A DNA stretch of 64,000 nucleotides from Verrucomicrobiota bacterium. Its GTDB lineage: Bacteria; Verrucomicrobiota; Verrucomicrobiia; Opitutales; Opitutaceae. A program made the position numbers and the translations under genes. This document shows, piece after piece, positions 20,223-29,049 of this stretch. Positions within the stretch are counted from its first letter, which is position 1. The number at the start of each line of letters is the position of its first letter. A model generated the notes under the pieces. The model saw nothing but the letters and a program-made list of their open reading frames with translations, was not told the DNA's origin and did not search any database. The DNA lies in the NCBI GenBank assembly GCA_023428905.1, contig JAEYWP010000022.1, forward strand, positions 1 to 64,000, read 5' to 3'.

Positions 20223-20852
20223 TCAGCTCCTCCAGTAATACTCCTCGCACATCTGGATGTACTCGTTGCGGCGCATGTTGCCGTAGGCGAACCAGGTGAT
20301 GTAGGAGCGCAACTCCTCTGGCGGTAGCTGCCGGATGTCCCGGGTATACAAGATCTCTTGCGCTTCCCAGAGCAATACATTGGTCGCGAAGAGGCCATAG
20401 TATGCCTGTAGCCAATTTGTAGCTTTGGCTTCACCCTTAAGGTGAGTCAATTTGCTGTTGAGCGCTGAGCTTCCGGGGCGCGCTTCCGACAGGGCGACCA
20501 TGATGTCACGTGTTTGCTGACTATAGATTGCCTGAGCCTTCTCCGGGTTGGGTCTCCCTTTGTTGATCAGGCACCACTCGCGGATGAAAAGGATCGTGAG
20601 CCGATCCACAAGCATACCAACGGAGTTAAGCCCCACACCTGACGAAATCGGAACCCGCGCATTCGCCGGCTCCGGCTTCGGAACGGCGCCAAACGGTGGA
20701 AGATACGCTTCCAAATTATCCAGTTTTGGCTGCAGCTGGCCAAGAATTGTATCGAGTGGCAGCGGTTCAGACTGCAAGCCCAAGGTATCCAGGACACCCA
20801 TGCTGCAGCGGCGCAGGAATTCGAAATACTCTAGCGAGGAGGAGGCGTTCAT
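20223..20852 (-). CDS. Uncharacterised helical protein, possibly DUF4254-related
   Basis: I do not recognise this 209-residue protein with confidence. It is mostly alpha-helical and soluble. The segment LVDRLTILFIREW followed by a charged helix, and the C-terminal NMRRNEYIQ, resemble the pattern of DUF4254-type proteins, which often sit among sugar-transfer genes. It is the last gene of a leftward trio with a flavoprotein (10 bases upstream) and a GT9-like enzyme, so a role in the same glycan pathway is likely. An imperfect bidirectional hairpin TCGCCAT/ATGGCGA lies in the convergent gap with the sulfotransferase (20092-20110), without a T run. Confidence 0.55.
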   Translation of the reverse strand: MNASSSLEYFEFLRRCSMGVLDTLGLQSEPLPLDTILGQLQPKLDNLEAYLPPFGAVPKPEPANARVPISSGVGLNSVGMLVDRLTILFIREWCLINKGRPNPEKAQAIYSQQTRDIMVALSEARPGSSALNSKLTHLKGEAKATNWLQAYYGLFATNVLLWEAQEILYTRDIRQLPPEELRSYITWFAYGNMRRNEYIQMCEEYYWRS

Positions 20853-20862
20853 GGTTCACGAT

Positions 20863-22134
20863 TCATGCACTAAGTCGCTGCTCACTGGGCACGATCAGCG
20901 ACTGCACGTTCATTGCGGATTCAATACACTTGTCTATGTTATAGTATTCCCATTCAGCAAATCTCCCGAGCAAGTGTAGTCTGCGCAAGGCGAGCTGCTT
21001 CTTTAGCCCGTCCATCACAACGCGAGTATTCGGTTGCTGGATAATGTACGCATCCCGCACGTGATTCAGGCGTACCAGCTCGAGTCGGCCCGGGAGGCGA
21101 TTCAGGTCTTGATTGATACGTTCCTCACTTTCTCCAAAGAGGAACTCCACCACACACGTCATCCGATCCTGATGATTGTTTTCCGGGCTGAAGGCGCCCG
21201 TATAGATAATGCGATTCGCGCTGAATTCTTGCCCCGGAAGATACAACCACGAGGTGTCCGTCGTATCGCATCGGCAGAACGCATTGGTAATGCCGCGCGT
21301 GCGCAATGAGGAGACATCTTCTGCCCGATCGATCGGCAACGGCTCTCCCAGCAGGCGATCGAGGTCCCTGATGTCGCCACAATAGACGACGTGGTCGTAT
21401 CGCTCTGGAAAATCATTCACCCTCCATCGACGGTCGGCACTGCGGCTCAGTGCGGTGACCGGCACTCCGCAGCGGATGTCCAAACCCTCAGCGAGACGGT
21501 CGATAACAAATTGGGATCCGCCCTTCCGCGGATAATAGAAGCGAGAATGGACCATTGCCGTCTCTTCCTTCCGGAGTACATTGAAGAGAAGAATCTCTTG
21601 GAGGTTAGGCATGGGCAGTTTGCCCTCCAACCACCCCAGCGGAATTTCCGACAGGTCACACCGCCAGATCTTCTCATTGTAGGGGAAGAAATACCGTTCG
21701 CTTAACGTCTTCCCAAACGTCTGCAGAAAGAAATCGCGCATGTTCAGCGCTGCCGCTGACGAGGAGTGCGTCGTGTGTGCCTCGATCAGTTCTACGAGGA
21801 TCCGCTTACAATCGGCCTCCGGCAGCCGATACAGATTATTCTCTATGGGATAGTTGATGTTCTCGCCGTCCAGGAGGATCCGGGCGTTGCGGACGAGTTG
21901 AACGAACTCACGTTGCCGATCGAAATGACCCCAGAACCAGTCGGATACCCGCTGCACCTTGCTGTTGAAAACATGCCCGCCGAGCTTGTGGTATAGACCG
22001 GCAGGAAGGTCTTCACACGCGATCAGGCCGCCAATGCGCGGTCGCGCCTCGTACACCGTGACGTCACAGCTCGTTTTGAGCAAACGGGCAATCGAGACCC
22101 CCGATATTCCACCACCGATAACGGCGATTTTCAT
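20863..22134 (-). CDS. UDP-galactopyranose-mutase-like flavoprotein
   Basis: The 423-residue product starts at MKIAVIGGGISG; a longer open frame would overlap the preceding gene. The N-terminus is a Rossmann FAD site (IGGGISG, residues 6-12, then YEARPRIGG about 30-38). A segment PYNEKIWRCDLSEIP (about 180-195) is characteristic of the UDP-galactopyranose mutase and amine-oxidase-like group used in surface glycan synthesis. It probably isomerises or oxidises a nucleotide sugar; which one cannot be told from sequence. It begins four bases after the GT9-like gene and ends ten bases before the small helical protein. All three should form one operon. Confidence 0.75.
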   Translation of the reverse strand: MKIAVIGGGISGVSIARLLKTSCDVTVYEARPRIGGLIACEDLPAGLYHKLGGHVFNSKVQRVSDWFWGHFDRQREFVQLVRNARILLDGENINYPIENNLYRLPEADCKRILVELIEAHTTHSSSAAALNMRDFFLQTFGKTLSERYFFPYNEKIWRCDLSEIPLGWLEGKLPMPNLQEILLFNVLRKEETAMVHSRFYYPRKGGSQFVIDRLAEGLDIRCGVPVTALSRSADRRWRVNDFPERYDHVVYCGDIRDLDRLLGEPLPIDRAEDVSSLRTRGITNAFCRCDTTDTSWLYLPGQEFSANRIIYTGAFSPENNHQDRMTCVVEFLFGESEERINQDLNRLPGRLELVRLNHVRDAYIIQQPNTRVVMDGLKKQLALRRLHLLGRFAEWEYYNIDKCIESAMNVQSLIVPSEQRLSA

Positions 22135-22138
22135 GGCG

Positions 22139-23008
22139 TTAGGCTGCGATGGGCAAACGGGCTTGGAGCTGTTCAGCAATCTCGCGGCTTCGCTCCTGCG
22201 CAGTCGACGGGGTGACGAGCACCTCCACCGGCATTTCGGAAAGCCCGAAGCGATCAAAGCCGACGGCCTCAATCATTCGGCCGCTCCAGTATTCACAATC
22301 TGGGTAAACGACCACCCGGGCACAGGGGAGATCGCAAGTAAGGTCGGATACGCCGCTGCGCACACTGCAGATGGCGCCCGCGGCGACCACAGTCGCCCTG
22401 AAATCAGGCAAGTTCAATGAGACTGAACGGAGTCCTTCCGGGATGCGTGTTGCCGGCCCGGCATTCACCAGAGGCTCAAGCCCCTGTTCCTTCAGCCGTT
22501 CACCCAGGGCGGTCCAAAACTCCGGCTCAACACCAGTCGTTAAGGTGGTACGGGAATCAATGTTGAGAACGACGGTCCTGCCCGGCGTGAAGCCGAGTTC
22601 GCGAATTCGCTCACAAGCGGCCGCCACCGACGCCGCATCGGGACGCTTTGCGGCGCTCAACTGTGCTTCGACTGGCAGACCGAGCCTGCAGCGATATGCG
22701 TCCAAGAAGTGAAATCCGTTGTAGCCGACAGCGCGCATCAACTCCAACCGCGGAAAATGCGAATAGAAGATGGACCCGCCGCGAATCCAAATATCGCCGA
22801 CGGAGTCTGCCTTTATATTCTTTGGCCACTCCAGGTAGCGCTCGGCCGCAGGAAAGAGACCAGCGATAAAAGCCAGGTCCTTCCTCCCCGCCACCCACAC
22901 TCGGAGACCGAACTTCTTTCGAATGGCCTCGGCAAAGCCGGCGACGATGTAATGGTCACCAATCCCGTGGTCCATAACCAGCAGGACAATGTCAGAGGGT
23001 ATCTTCAT
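22139..23008 (-). CDS. GT9-like (heptosyltransferase-family) glycosyltransferase
   Basis: A 289-residue protein, shorter than usual for GT9. It opens with ILLVMDHGIGDHYIV-like sequence, the family's N-terminal glycine loop, and has a second Rossmann half (140-280) with VVLNIDSRTTL and SVRSGVSDLTCDLPC, the latter matching the family's S-x-DTG-x-xH region but without the Asp-Thr-Gly-His residues. Donor binding is therefore altered. Because of that and its short length, it could be a diverged enzyme or an ADP-sugar-binding helper. It is the first gene of the leftward trio. Confidence 0.65.
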   Translation of the reverse strand: MKIPSDIVLLVMDHGIGDHYIVAGFAEAIRKKFGLRVWVAGRKDLAFIAGLFPAAERYLEWPKNIKADSVGDIWIRGGSIFYSHFPRLELMRAVGYNGFHFLDAYRCRLGLPVEAQLSAAKRPDAASVAAACERIRELGFTPGRTVVLNIDSRTTLTTGVEPEFWTALGERLKEQGLEPLVNAGPATRIPEGLRSVSLNLPDFRATVVAAGAICSVRSGVSDLTCDLPCARVVVYPDCEYWSGRMIEAVGFDRFGLSEMPVEVLVTPSTAQERSREIAEQLQARLPIAA

Positions 23009-23325
23009 GAAGTGTATCGCAGCGGGGTTTATGCTTCGAGGGACTTGGCAGTCGGCTTAGTATGCACCCGGTGCGCCAGATCACGCCTTGCTCACGTTAA
23101 TAGCTTTTCATCTGTGACTTAGTGCTGCTTTTATTTTTGTGCTTCCCATTCCCCGCCGCTTAACGGCGTCCCGCACCCTCTATCCCTCTCTTCACATGGA
23201 GATTTCTGCCTACCCGCGCCCATACTCTGACCCCAGACCGGCTGGTGACTCCCCCTACGACGGCCCACAAGTTCCGTTGCAGCTGCCAGACGCGCGGGTT
23301 TAGTCGATCGAACACGCCAGAACCC
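23009..23325. other. Divergent intergenic region, no gene seen
   Basis: This 317-bp gap lies between the leftward GT9-like gene and a rightward glycosyltransferase. It includes an A+T-richer patch (about 23090-23145) and a small hairpin CGCCG/CGGCG (23151-23165). Base composition changes here from the lower-G+C block on the left to the G+C-rich genes on the right, so it is a candidate right boundary of an acquired segment. No direct repeats, integrase or tRNA were seen. Confidence 0.5.
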
Positions 23326-24417
23326 ATGCCGCGTCGCCTGCGTATCACCCACTTCTCTTCCTGGGCGGAAACACTCAGCGACGCCTCGGCGTTTCTTGAA
23401 GGGCTGCCACGTCTGGACCTGCGGGTGCGCGTCAGCAACGCAAGCGACCCGGAACTCCTTCGCATGGCGCGGCTGGACTGTGACTGGCACGGGGAAAACA
23501 CCCGCGTATTCGCCGCGCTGAGTCATCCCGACCTGGAGTTCCTTCCCGCCCGCGTTGCCGGCGCGGCGGGTCTGCTGGACCTGGCCCGCACTCCGGCCGA
23601 GCCGGGCGTGGAATCCTGGCTGGTTTTCGACGGACAGGGCCCGCAAAAGCTGGCCGGCGTCCTGGGTCGCCTCGCGCCCCTGCTCCGGCGCGCGGGCGTG
23701 CGCTTCGCCTGGTACGCCTTCGACGAAGCCAGCCGCACCACCTCCGCGTTTTCGGAGATCGCGCCTTACCTCGACGTCCTGATCCACGACGAGGCTCCCC
23801 TGGACCCCGAGGGCGAGGCCGCCCTGCCCCGAACCTGCGTCAAACGCCACCGCAGCTGGGTGGCCAACCTGATCCCCTTTTCCATCCCCTTCGCCGAGGC
23901 CCCGGAACCGCGCATCCTCTTTCTCGGCTCCCGGCTCGGGCTGACCGATCACCGCAAGCGGCAGATCAGCTTCCTGGAAAAAACCTTCAAGGACCGCTTT
24001 GTCGCCATCGCCGACCACTCCGTCGCAGTGGGGGAACGCGCCTCACTCACCCGCTTTAAGGTCAGTGTCTGCCCGGAAGGCAGGAAGTTCGCCACGCCGG
24101 GTATGAACGCCACCCATACCGATCGCCCGTTCTGGTCGGGCTGCATGGGGCTCGTCCCCGTCTCGGAAAACGCCCGCACCGGCGGCCGGCTGGAGGCGCT
24201 CGCCGAGGGGGGCCTGGTCCTGCGCTACGCCCACGGCGACCTGAGCGCACTGGGGTCTGCCTGCGAGCAAGCCCTCGAGATGCCCCTCGCGGAACGCCGG
24301 CGGATCTACGACCATTTCAACCGCCACGAAACCGTCGGCACGGTGCTGGCGGACGCGCTCGGGGCCTGTCCCCCGCCGCCGGCAACCGCGGGCATGCCGC
24401 AGTCAGCCGGCGCTTGA
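23326..24417 (+). CDS. Probable glycosyltransferase, exostosin/GT10-like C-terminus
   Basis: A 363-residue protein starting at MPRRLRITHF; 27 extra upstream codons look like leader. The C-terminal half has a run RFKVSVCPEGRKFATPG, followed about 25 residues later by GGRLEALAEGGLVLRY. This is the layout of the nucleotide-sugar site in exostosin- and fucosyltransferase-like enzymes (a KFxLCPRG-type strand, then an EALxxGxxPV helix). The N-terminal half is a Rossmann-like fold without clear motifs. The stop is one base before the GTG of the next gene, so the two are translationally coupled. G+C and codon use match the chromosomal background, unlike the genes to the left. Confidence 0.6.
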   Translation: MPRRLRITHFSSWAETLSDASAFLEGLPRLDLRVRVSNASDPELLRMARLDCDWHGENTRVFAALSHPDLEFLPARVAGAAGLLDLARTPAEPGVESWLVFDGQGPQKLAGVLGRLAPLLRRAGVRFAWYAFDEASRTTSAFSEIAPYLDVLIHDEAPLDPEGEAALPRTCVKRHRSWVANLIPFSIPFAEAPEPRILFLGSRLGLTDHRKRQISFLEKTFKDRFVAIADHSVAVGERASLTRFKVSVCPEGRKFATPGMNATHTDRPFWSGCMGLVPVSENARTGGRLEALAEGGLVLRYAHGDLSALGSACEQALEMPLAERRRIYDHFNRHETVGTVLADALGACPPPPATAGMPQSAGA

Positions 24418-24418
24418 G

Positions 24419-26179
24419 GTGCGAGCGATGAGCCGCGCCGCTGAATGTCTGCGCCAGGGTGTAGCGCATCTCCAAGCCGGCCGGCTGCGCCCGGCCGCCA
24501 CCGCCTTCGAACAGCTGGTGGCCCTCGAGGCGCGGCACCTCGAGGGCTGGTGCCGGCTCGCCGCCGTGCGCGAGGCGCTGGGCGATCCCGCCGGGGCGAT
24601 CGCCGCCTATCGGGCGGCCTCCGCGCTCAAGCCCGACTTTGCCGGGGTCCATTGCAACCTGGGCGCGGCGCTGCTTCGCACCGGGGCCGCCGAGGAGGCG
24701 AAATCCGCCTTCGAGCAGGCGCTGGCGCATCAGCCGGATTTTCCCGAGGCGCTCAACGGACGCGGGGTGGCGCTCAAGGCGTTGGGCCGGGCGGCGGACG
24801 CGGTCGCCCCGCTGCGCCGGGCGGTCGAGGTGCGCCCCTCGTATGCAGAGGCTCACTACAACCTCGGCAATGTCCTCCAGGCGCAGGAGGCCTGGGCGGA
24901 GGCGATTGCGGCCTACCGGCATGCCCTCACCCTCCAGCCGCGCTCCGCCGACCTCCTGCACAACCTGGCTTCGGCACTCTGCAGCACCCGCGCGTTTTCC
25001 GAGGCCGCCGACCGCGAACGCGAAGCCCTCGCCCTCGCACCCCACCTGGCGGAGGCGCACAACGGGCTCGGCAACGCTCTACTCGGGCTCGGCCGCATCG
25101 AGGAGGCGGCCGCGGCGTTCACCCGGGCAGCCGCCCTGAAAAGCCCGTACCCGGAGGCACTCTGCAACCTCGGCAACACCCACCTGGCGCAAAACGATCC
25201 CGCCCAGGCACTCGCCTGCTACCGGCAGGCGAAAGCGCAGGACGCGACCTTTGCGGAAGCCCATTTCAACGAGGCGCTCGCCCTGCTCCTGCGCGGCGAC
25301 CTGGCGGCAGGTTTTGCCGGTTACGAGTGGCGCTGGCAAACGGAGCAAAAACGCCATCGGCGTTCCTTCGACAGCCCCCGGTGGACGGGGAAGGAGTCGC
25401 TGGAGGGCCGGACGCTCCTGGTCCATTGCGAGCAGGGGATGGGCGACACCCTGCAGTTTGTCCGGTACGTGCCGCTCCTGACGGCGCGCGGCGCGCAGGT
25501 GATTCTGGAGGTCCAGCCCGCGCTGGTCGGACTGCTGAACTCGTTTCCCAGCACCACCGTGATCGCCCGCCGCGAGACTCCGCCGCCCCACGATTTCCAC
25601 GTGCCGCTGCTCAGCCTGCCGGCGGCCTTCGCCACGACGCTCGAGTCGATTCCCGCCACGGTGCCGTACCTGCGGATTCCCGAGCTCCGGCGGCCCGCGT
25701 GGGCGGATCGTCTGCGCGGCACCGCCCGCCCGCGGATCGGCGTGGTGTGCTCCGGCAACGCCCGCCACAAAAACGACGCCCAGCGATCGGTGCCGCTGGC
25801 GTTCTTCGAATCCATCGCCGAGGCCGTCGGGACGCCCCTGCATCTGGTGCAGAAAGACCTCCGGCCGTCGGACGCGGCGCACCTCGCCGCCAGCGGGAAC
25901 CTGATCGACTGGTCGCCGGACCTGCATGATTTTTCGGATACAGCGGCGCTGCTGGGCGAACTCGACCTTTTGATCAGCGTGGACACCTCCGTGGCACACC
26001 TGGCGGGCGCGCTCGGGCGCCCGGTCTGGTTGCTCCTGCCCTATGCTCCCGACTGGCGCTGGCTGCTTCACCGCAACGACAGCCCCTGGTACCCCACTGC
26101 CCGGCTTTTTCGCCAGCAGGCCCCGGGGGACTGGCAGACGGTGGTCGAGCAAACCGCGGAAGCCATTCGGGATTTGTGA
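24419..26179 (+). CDS. TPR protein with GT9-like glycosyltransferase domain
   Basis: 586 residues. Residues 5-285 are about eight well-formed TPR units (repeated AEAHYNLGN-type helices). The C-terminal 300 residues form a GT9-like module: LLVHCEQGMGDTLQFVRYVPLL at its N-terminal glycine loop (from about 340), IGVVCSGNARHKND, and DLLISVDTSVAHLAGALGRPVWLLLP (about 515-540) with the intact S-DT-AH signature. This TPR-GT9 fusion is widespread in bacteria with modified flagella or surface proteins. TPR may hold the protein substrate. A GTG at 24419 or the ATG at 24428 may be used. It is the last gene before the flagellins, which it faces across 418 bp of repeats and a terminator. Confidence 0.8.
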   Translation: MRAMSRAAECLRQGVAHLQAGRLRPAATAFEQLVALEARHLEGWCRLAAVREALGDPAGAIAAYRAASALKPDFAGVHCNLGAALLRTGAAEEAKSAFEQALAHQPDFPEALNGRGVALKALGRAADAVAPLRRAVEVRPSYAEAHYNLGNVLQAQEAWAEAIAAYRHALTLQPRSADLLHNLASALCSTRAFSEAADREREALALAPHLAEAHNGLGNALLGLGRIEEAAAAFTRAAALKSPYPEALCNLGNTHLAQNDPAQALACYRQAKAQDATFAEAHFNEALALLLRGDLAAGFAGYEWRWQTEQKRHRRSFDSPRWTGKESLEGRTLLVHCEQGMGDTLQFVRYVPLLTARGAQVILEVQPALVGLLNSFPSTTVIARRETPPPHDFHVPLLSLPAAFATTLESIPATVPYLRIPELRRPAWADRLRGTARPRIGVVCSGNARHKNDAQRSVPLAFFESIAEAVGTPLHLVQKDLRPSDAAHLAASGNLIDWSPDLHDFSDTAALLGELDLLISVDTSVAHLAGALGRPVWLLLPYAPDWRWLLHRNDSPWYPTARLFRQQAPGDWQTVVEQTAEAIRDL

Positions 26180-26310
26180 TTCGTGATTCGCCGGGCGCGG
26201 GTGCGGGTGCGGGCTCGGAGACAGACCGCGACGGGGCTGGCTGCGGCCAACGGGTGAGGATCACAGAGATCACAGAGCGCGGATATTGAGGCCACGGAGG
26301 CCACAAAGCC
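26170..26310. repeat. TGATTCG and CACAGAG degenerate repeats
   Basis: A TTCGGGATTTGTGATTCGTGATTCG run overlaps the end of the upstream gene, followed by CACAGAGATCACAGAG-type units (about 26261-26310). The rest of the gap to 26507 shows no gene. Confidence 0.7.
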
Positions 26311-26507
26311 CGCGGGGGTTTTTGCTGGGAGGAGAGCGTTTTGTGCTGGGTCGGACGCACGCGGGGACTGCTCCGGCCGACCGACGAATTGTCATCGCGA
26401 AGGATAGATCATCCGGTGCTCGGTGCCCTCCCGGCCTCCGCTCTGTGTTCTCTGTGTAACGTTCCCGTCGCCGCAGCCCCGGTCCCAGGCGGTTTGCCCG
26501 TCCGGGC

Positions 26508-26549
26508 AAAAAAAGGCCCCCGGGCGCGCCGCTAAACGCACCCGGGGGG
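26508..26549 (-). terminator. Intrinsic terminator of the flagellin genes
   Basis: On the minus strand, a 12-bp stem with one mismatch (arms at 26537-26548 and 26517-26528, core CCCCCGGG) is followed by seven T (26514-26508). It lies 50 bases past the stop of flagellin 1. Confidence 0.85.
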
Positions 26550-26597
26550 ATCTTTGGGAAGACCGTATCAGACGTCTTTTTTGGCGTGACTGTCTTA

Positions 26598-27413
26598 TTA
26601 CGACAGGAGTCGCAGGGCTGTCTGCGAGGACCCGTTTGCCTGGGCGAGCATTGCGGTGCCGGCCTGGACAAGCGTGTTCCAGCGTGCGAGCTGGGTGGAC
26701 TCCTGCGCCACGTCCACATCCATGATGCGGCTGGTGGCGGCTTCGAGGTTGGCTTTGTTGGTCGTCAACAGTTCGCCGGCGAAGGCGAAGCGGCTCTGCT
26801 CGGCGCCGTTGGCGGCGCGCATCGTGGCGACGTTCTGGATCGCGTCGGTGATGTTGGCGAGCGTGATGTCGCCCAGATCGCTGACTCCGGAGCCGGTCAG
26901 GGTGCCGACACCCGAGCTCGTGTTGGTGAGGTCGCGGGAGGCGACCGACACGCTCGAGCTGGTGCCGTCTTCCGTCACTGCCACCGACAGGCTGCCCGTG
27001 CCGAACAGGGCGACACCGTTGAACTTCTCAGCGGCCAGGCTGGTCAGCTGGGCCTGCAGGGAGGTGAACTCGGAGTCGTAGTTGGCGAGGTCGCCGGAGT
27101 TCTTCGTCGGATCGCTGTAGAGGGTCTTGAGCTCGCTCATGCGGTCGAGGACCTTTCCGGCAACCTTCAGCGCGCCGTCCTGCGTCTGCAGGAAGGACAC
27201 GGCGTTTCCGATGTTGCTGCTGACCGCGCCCTGGCGCTTGGCGGCGGCCGACAGCTTCATCGCAACCGCAAGACCACCCGCGTCGTCCGCGGGATTCACG
27301 ATCTTGGTGCCGCTCGAGAGCCGGTTAAGGCTCGTCTGCAGCATTTTGTTGGACGCACTCAGGTTGTTCGAGGCAACAGTGGCTGAGTAGTTGGTGTTAA
27401 TTACAACTGACAT
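26598..27413 (-). CDS. fliC: Flagellin, short D0-D1 type (copy 1)
   Basis: Filament subunit of 271 residues, exported through the flagellar type III system. The N-terminal D0/D1 region (1-140) has the conserved LNRLSSGTKIVNPADDAGGLAVA stretch, and the C-terminal D1/D0 region (185-271) has AATSRIMDVDVAQESTQLAR and ends in TALRLLS. Only about 45 residues lie between, so the outer D2/D3 domains are absent. That middle stretch is rich in Ser and Thr (GTSSSVSV, TNTSSGVG) and would face outward, making it a natural O-glycosylation target for the nearby GT41 enzyme. AAGGAAAG precedes the ATG. I found no convincing sigma-28 site upstream; read-through from flagellin 2 is possible. Confidence 0.97.
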   Translation of the reverse strand: MSVVINTNYSATVASNNLSASNKMLQTSLNRLSSGTKIVNPADDAGGLAVAMKLSAAAKRQGAVSSNIGNAVSFLQTQDGALKVAGKVLDRMSELKTLYSDPTKNSGDLANYDSEFTSLQAQLTSLAAEKFNGVALFGTGSLSVAVTEDGTSSSVSVASRDLTNTSSGVGTLTGSGVSDLGDITLANITDAIQNVATMRAANGAEQSRFAFAGELLTTNKANLEAATSRIMDVDVAQESTQLARWNTLVQAGTAMLAQANGSSQTALRLLS

Positions 27414-27651
27414 AGTGGTATCTTTCCTTGATGAGTGCGACGTCCGTCGTCGCCACGGGCCCGGAGTTGAACGGAGTGGGCCGCGCCGATCAGAGCTGGT
27501 GCTCTAAATTGTCACCCTGCGATGGGCTGCTAGTGGTAATCTAGGAACGATTCCGACCCGTGTCGGGCTCGGGGGCCGGCGCTTTTGGCGCGCGCCAACC
27601 CCTGCGTTTTTTTATTCCTGGCGGAGCGTCGGGGCCTGGTTCGTGCGTGGT

Positions 27652-27708
27652 CTGAGCCGATTTGGCGCCGGCTCAGGCGTCACGAGGGGTCAACCGGCGT
27701 ATCCGGTT
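27652..27708 (-). promoter_or_regulatory. Two hairpins at the 3' end of flagellin 2
   Basis: A 6-bp stem AACCGG/CCGGTT (27692-27708) overlaps the flagellin 2 stop codon, and an 8-bp stem CTGAGCCG/CGGCTCAG with a 9-nt loop lies just beyond (27652-27676). Neither is followed by a T run on the minus strand, so they look like mRNA-stabilising or attenuating structures rather than full terminators. Confidence 0.45.
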
Positions 27709-28531
27709 ACTGGAGGAGGCGCAGCGCGGTCTGCGGACTCTGGTTGGCCTGGGCCAGCATGGCCGTACCGGCCTGAACCAGGGTGTTGAAGCGCGCGAGT
27801 TGCGTGCTCTCCTGGGCCACGTCCACATCCATGATGCGGCTGGTGGCGGCTTCGAGATTGGCTTTGTTGATTGTCAGCAGTTCCCCGGCGAAGGAGAAGC
27901 GGCTCTGTTCGGCGCCGTTGTTGGCGCGCATCGTCGCGACGTTCTGGAGGGCGTCCGAGATCGCCTGGAGGGTCAGCCCGGAGGAGCCGAGGCTGGTGAC
28001 ACCGCTGGCGGTGAGCGCCCCGATACCGGAGGTCGTGCTCGAGAGCTCGCGGGCCTGGATCGTGACGGCGGAGGCGGAACTGCCATCCTCGGTGACGGCG
28101 ACCGTCATGGTGCCCGTGCCGAAGAGATTCACACCGTTGAACTTTTCCGCCGTGAGGCTGGTGAGCTGGGCCTGGAGCGAAGTGAACTCCGCGTCGTAGT
28201 TGGCCAGATCCGTCGGGTTCTTGGTCGGATCGGTGTAGAGCATCTTCAGTTCGCTGATGCGCTCGAGCACCTTGCCGGCGATCTTGAGGGCACCGTCCTG
28301 CGTCTGCAGGAAGGAAACTGAATTGCCGATATTGGTATTCACCGCTCCCTGACGCTTGGCCGCGGCGGCCAGCTTCATCGACACGGCGAGACCGCCTGCA
28401 TCGTCGGAGGGATTGACAATCTTGGTGCCGCTAGAAAGCCGGTTGAGGCTCTTCTGCAGCGACTGATTCGAGTTCACCAGGTTGTTAGCGGCAACCGTGG
28501 CGGCGTAGTTGGTATTGATGACGACTGACAT
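27707..28531 (-). CDS. fliC: Flagellin, short D0-D1 type (copy 2)
   Basis: 274 residues from ATG 28531, preceded by AAGGAAG; the longer open frame upstream is leader. It is closely similar to copy 1 throughout, with the same D0/D1 ends (LNRLSSGTKIVNPSDDAGGLAVS, AATSRIMDVDVAQESTQLAR) and a different Ser/Thr-rich centre (DGSSASAVT, SSTTSGIG). The pair therefore arose by duplication, with divergence concentrated in the exposed centre. A weak candidate sigma-28 site on the minus strand has TAAAGTTT at 28658-28651, but its -10 (near 28638-28631) matches poorly. It lies 293 bp upstream of copy 1 on the same strand and may be co-transcribed with it. Confidence 0.97.
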   Translation of the reverse strand: MSVVINTNYAATVAANNLVNSNQSLQKSLNRLSSGTKIVNPSDDAGGLAVSMKLAAAAKRQGAVNTNIGNSVSFLQTQDGALKIAGKVLERISELKMLYTDPTKNPTDLANYDAEFTSLQAQLTSLTAEKFNGVNLFGTGTMTVAVTEDGSSASAVTIQARELSSTTSGIGALTASGVTSLGSSGLTLQAISDALQNVATMRANNGAEQSRFSFAGELLTINKANLEAATSRIMDVDVAQESTQLARFNTLVQAGTAMLAQANQSPQTALRLLQ

Positions 28532-28739
28532 GGTAATCTTCCTTGATTCTGATGCCACGTCCGTGTGGCGACGGGCCGGAGGGGAGGAGCCGGGCCGCTC
28601 CATCTACGAGATGAATCGCAGATGTCTCTCTGTACGGAGCGGGCGGACCGAAACTTTAAGCGAAAACGCAAAATTCTTTCCGAGACCTCCCGGAATCTCC
28701 CTGAGGACCAGACCCCAGCTGCGGTGGCCGGGGCTGCGG

Positions 28740-28900
28740 CGACGGGGTGAGTTACACAGAGGGCACAGAGAGGGACATAGAGGGCGCGGAGCACATAAGG
28801 TGGGCCGAGAGGGAGGGGGGATCTTTGATTCTTGATTTTGGGGAACCGGGGATAGGGGCTTCGGCAAAGCTTGAATCTCGAATCACGAAGTCGGGGGCTG
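28740..28900. repeat. CACAGAG and TTGATTC degenerate repeats
   Basis: CACAGAGGGCACAGAGAGGGA-type units (28752-28800) are followed by TTTGATTCTTGATT-type units (28829-28845, 28871-28888). It fills the divergent gap between flagellin 2 and fliD; only the sigma-28 promoter beyond it is recognisable. Confidence 0.75.
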
Positions 28901-28975
28901 CGGTAACGGGTGAGTGACACAGACGGCATCGCCCGGCCTTAGTGGTCTGATCAGAACGGCTTACACCATCCGCCT

Positions 28976-29002
28976 TAAGTTCCTCCCCTTTCCTGCCGAT
29001 AA
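28976..29002 (+). promoter_or_regulatory. Sigma-28 promoter of fliD
   Basis: TAAG (28976-28979), exactly 15 bases, then a perfect GCCGATAA (28995-29002). Start of transcription is expected near 29009, leaving a 40-nt leader before the fliD ATG. It is the best sigma-28 match in the window. Confidence 0.8.
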
Positions 29003-29049
29003 CAGACCGTTAAGCCGTCGCATGCAGCGAGGGCTTCCCTTTTCTCACC

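Noticed and set aside
20223..23008. Mobile element carrying the lower-G+C block
   Set aside because: No transposase, integrase, tRNA or direct repeats flank it; homologous exchange fits better.
28631..28658. Sigma-28 promoter for flagellin 2
   Set aside because: TAAAGTTT is a perfect -35, but the -10 region matches at only about four of eight positions, so it is noted in the gene entry and not listed as a promoter.
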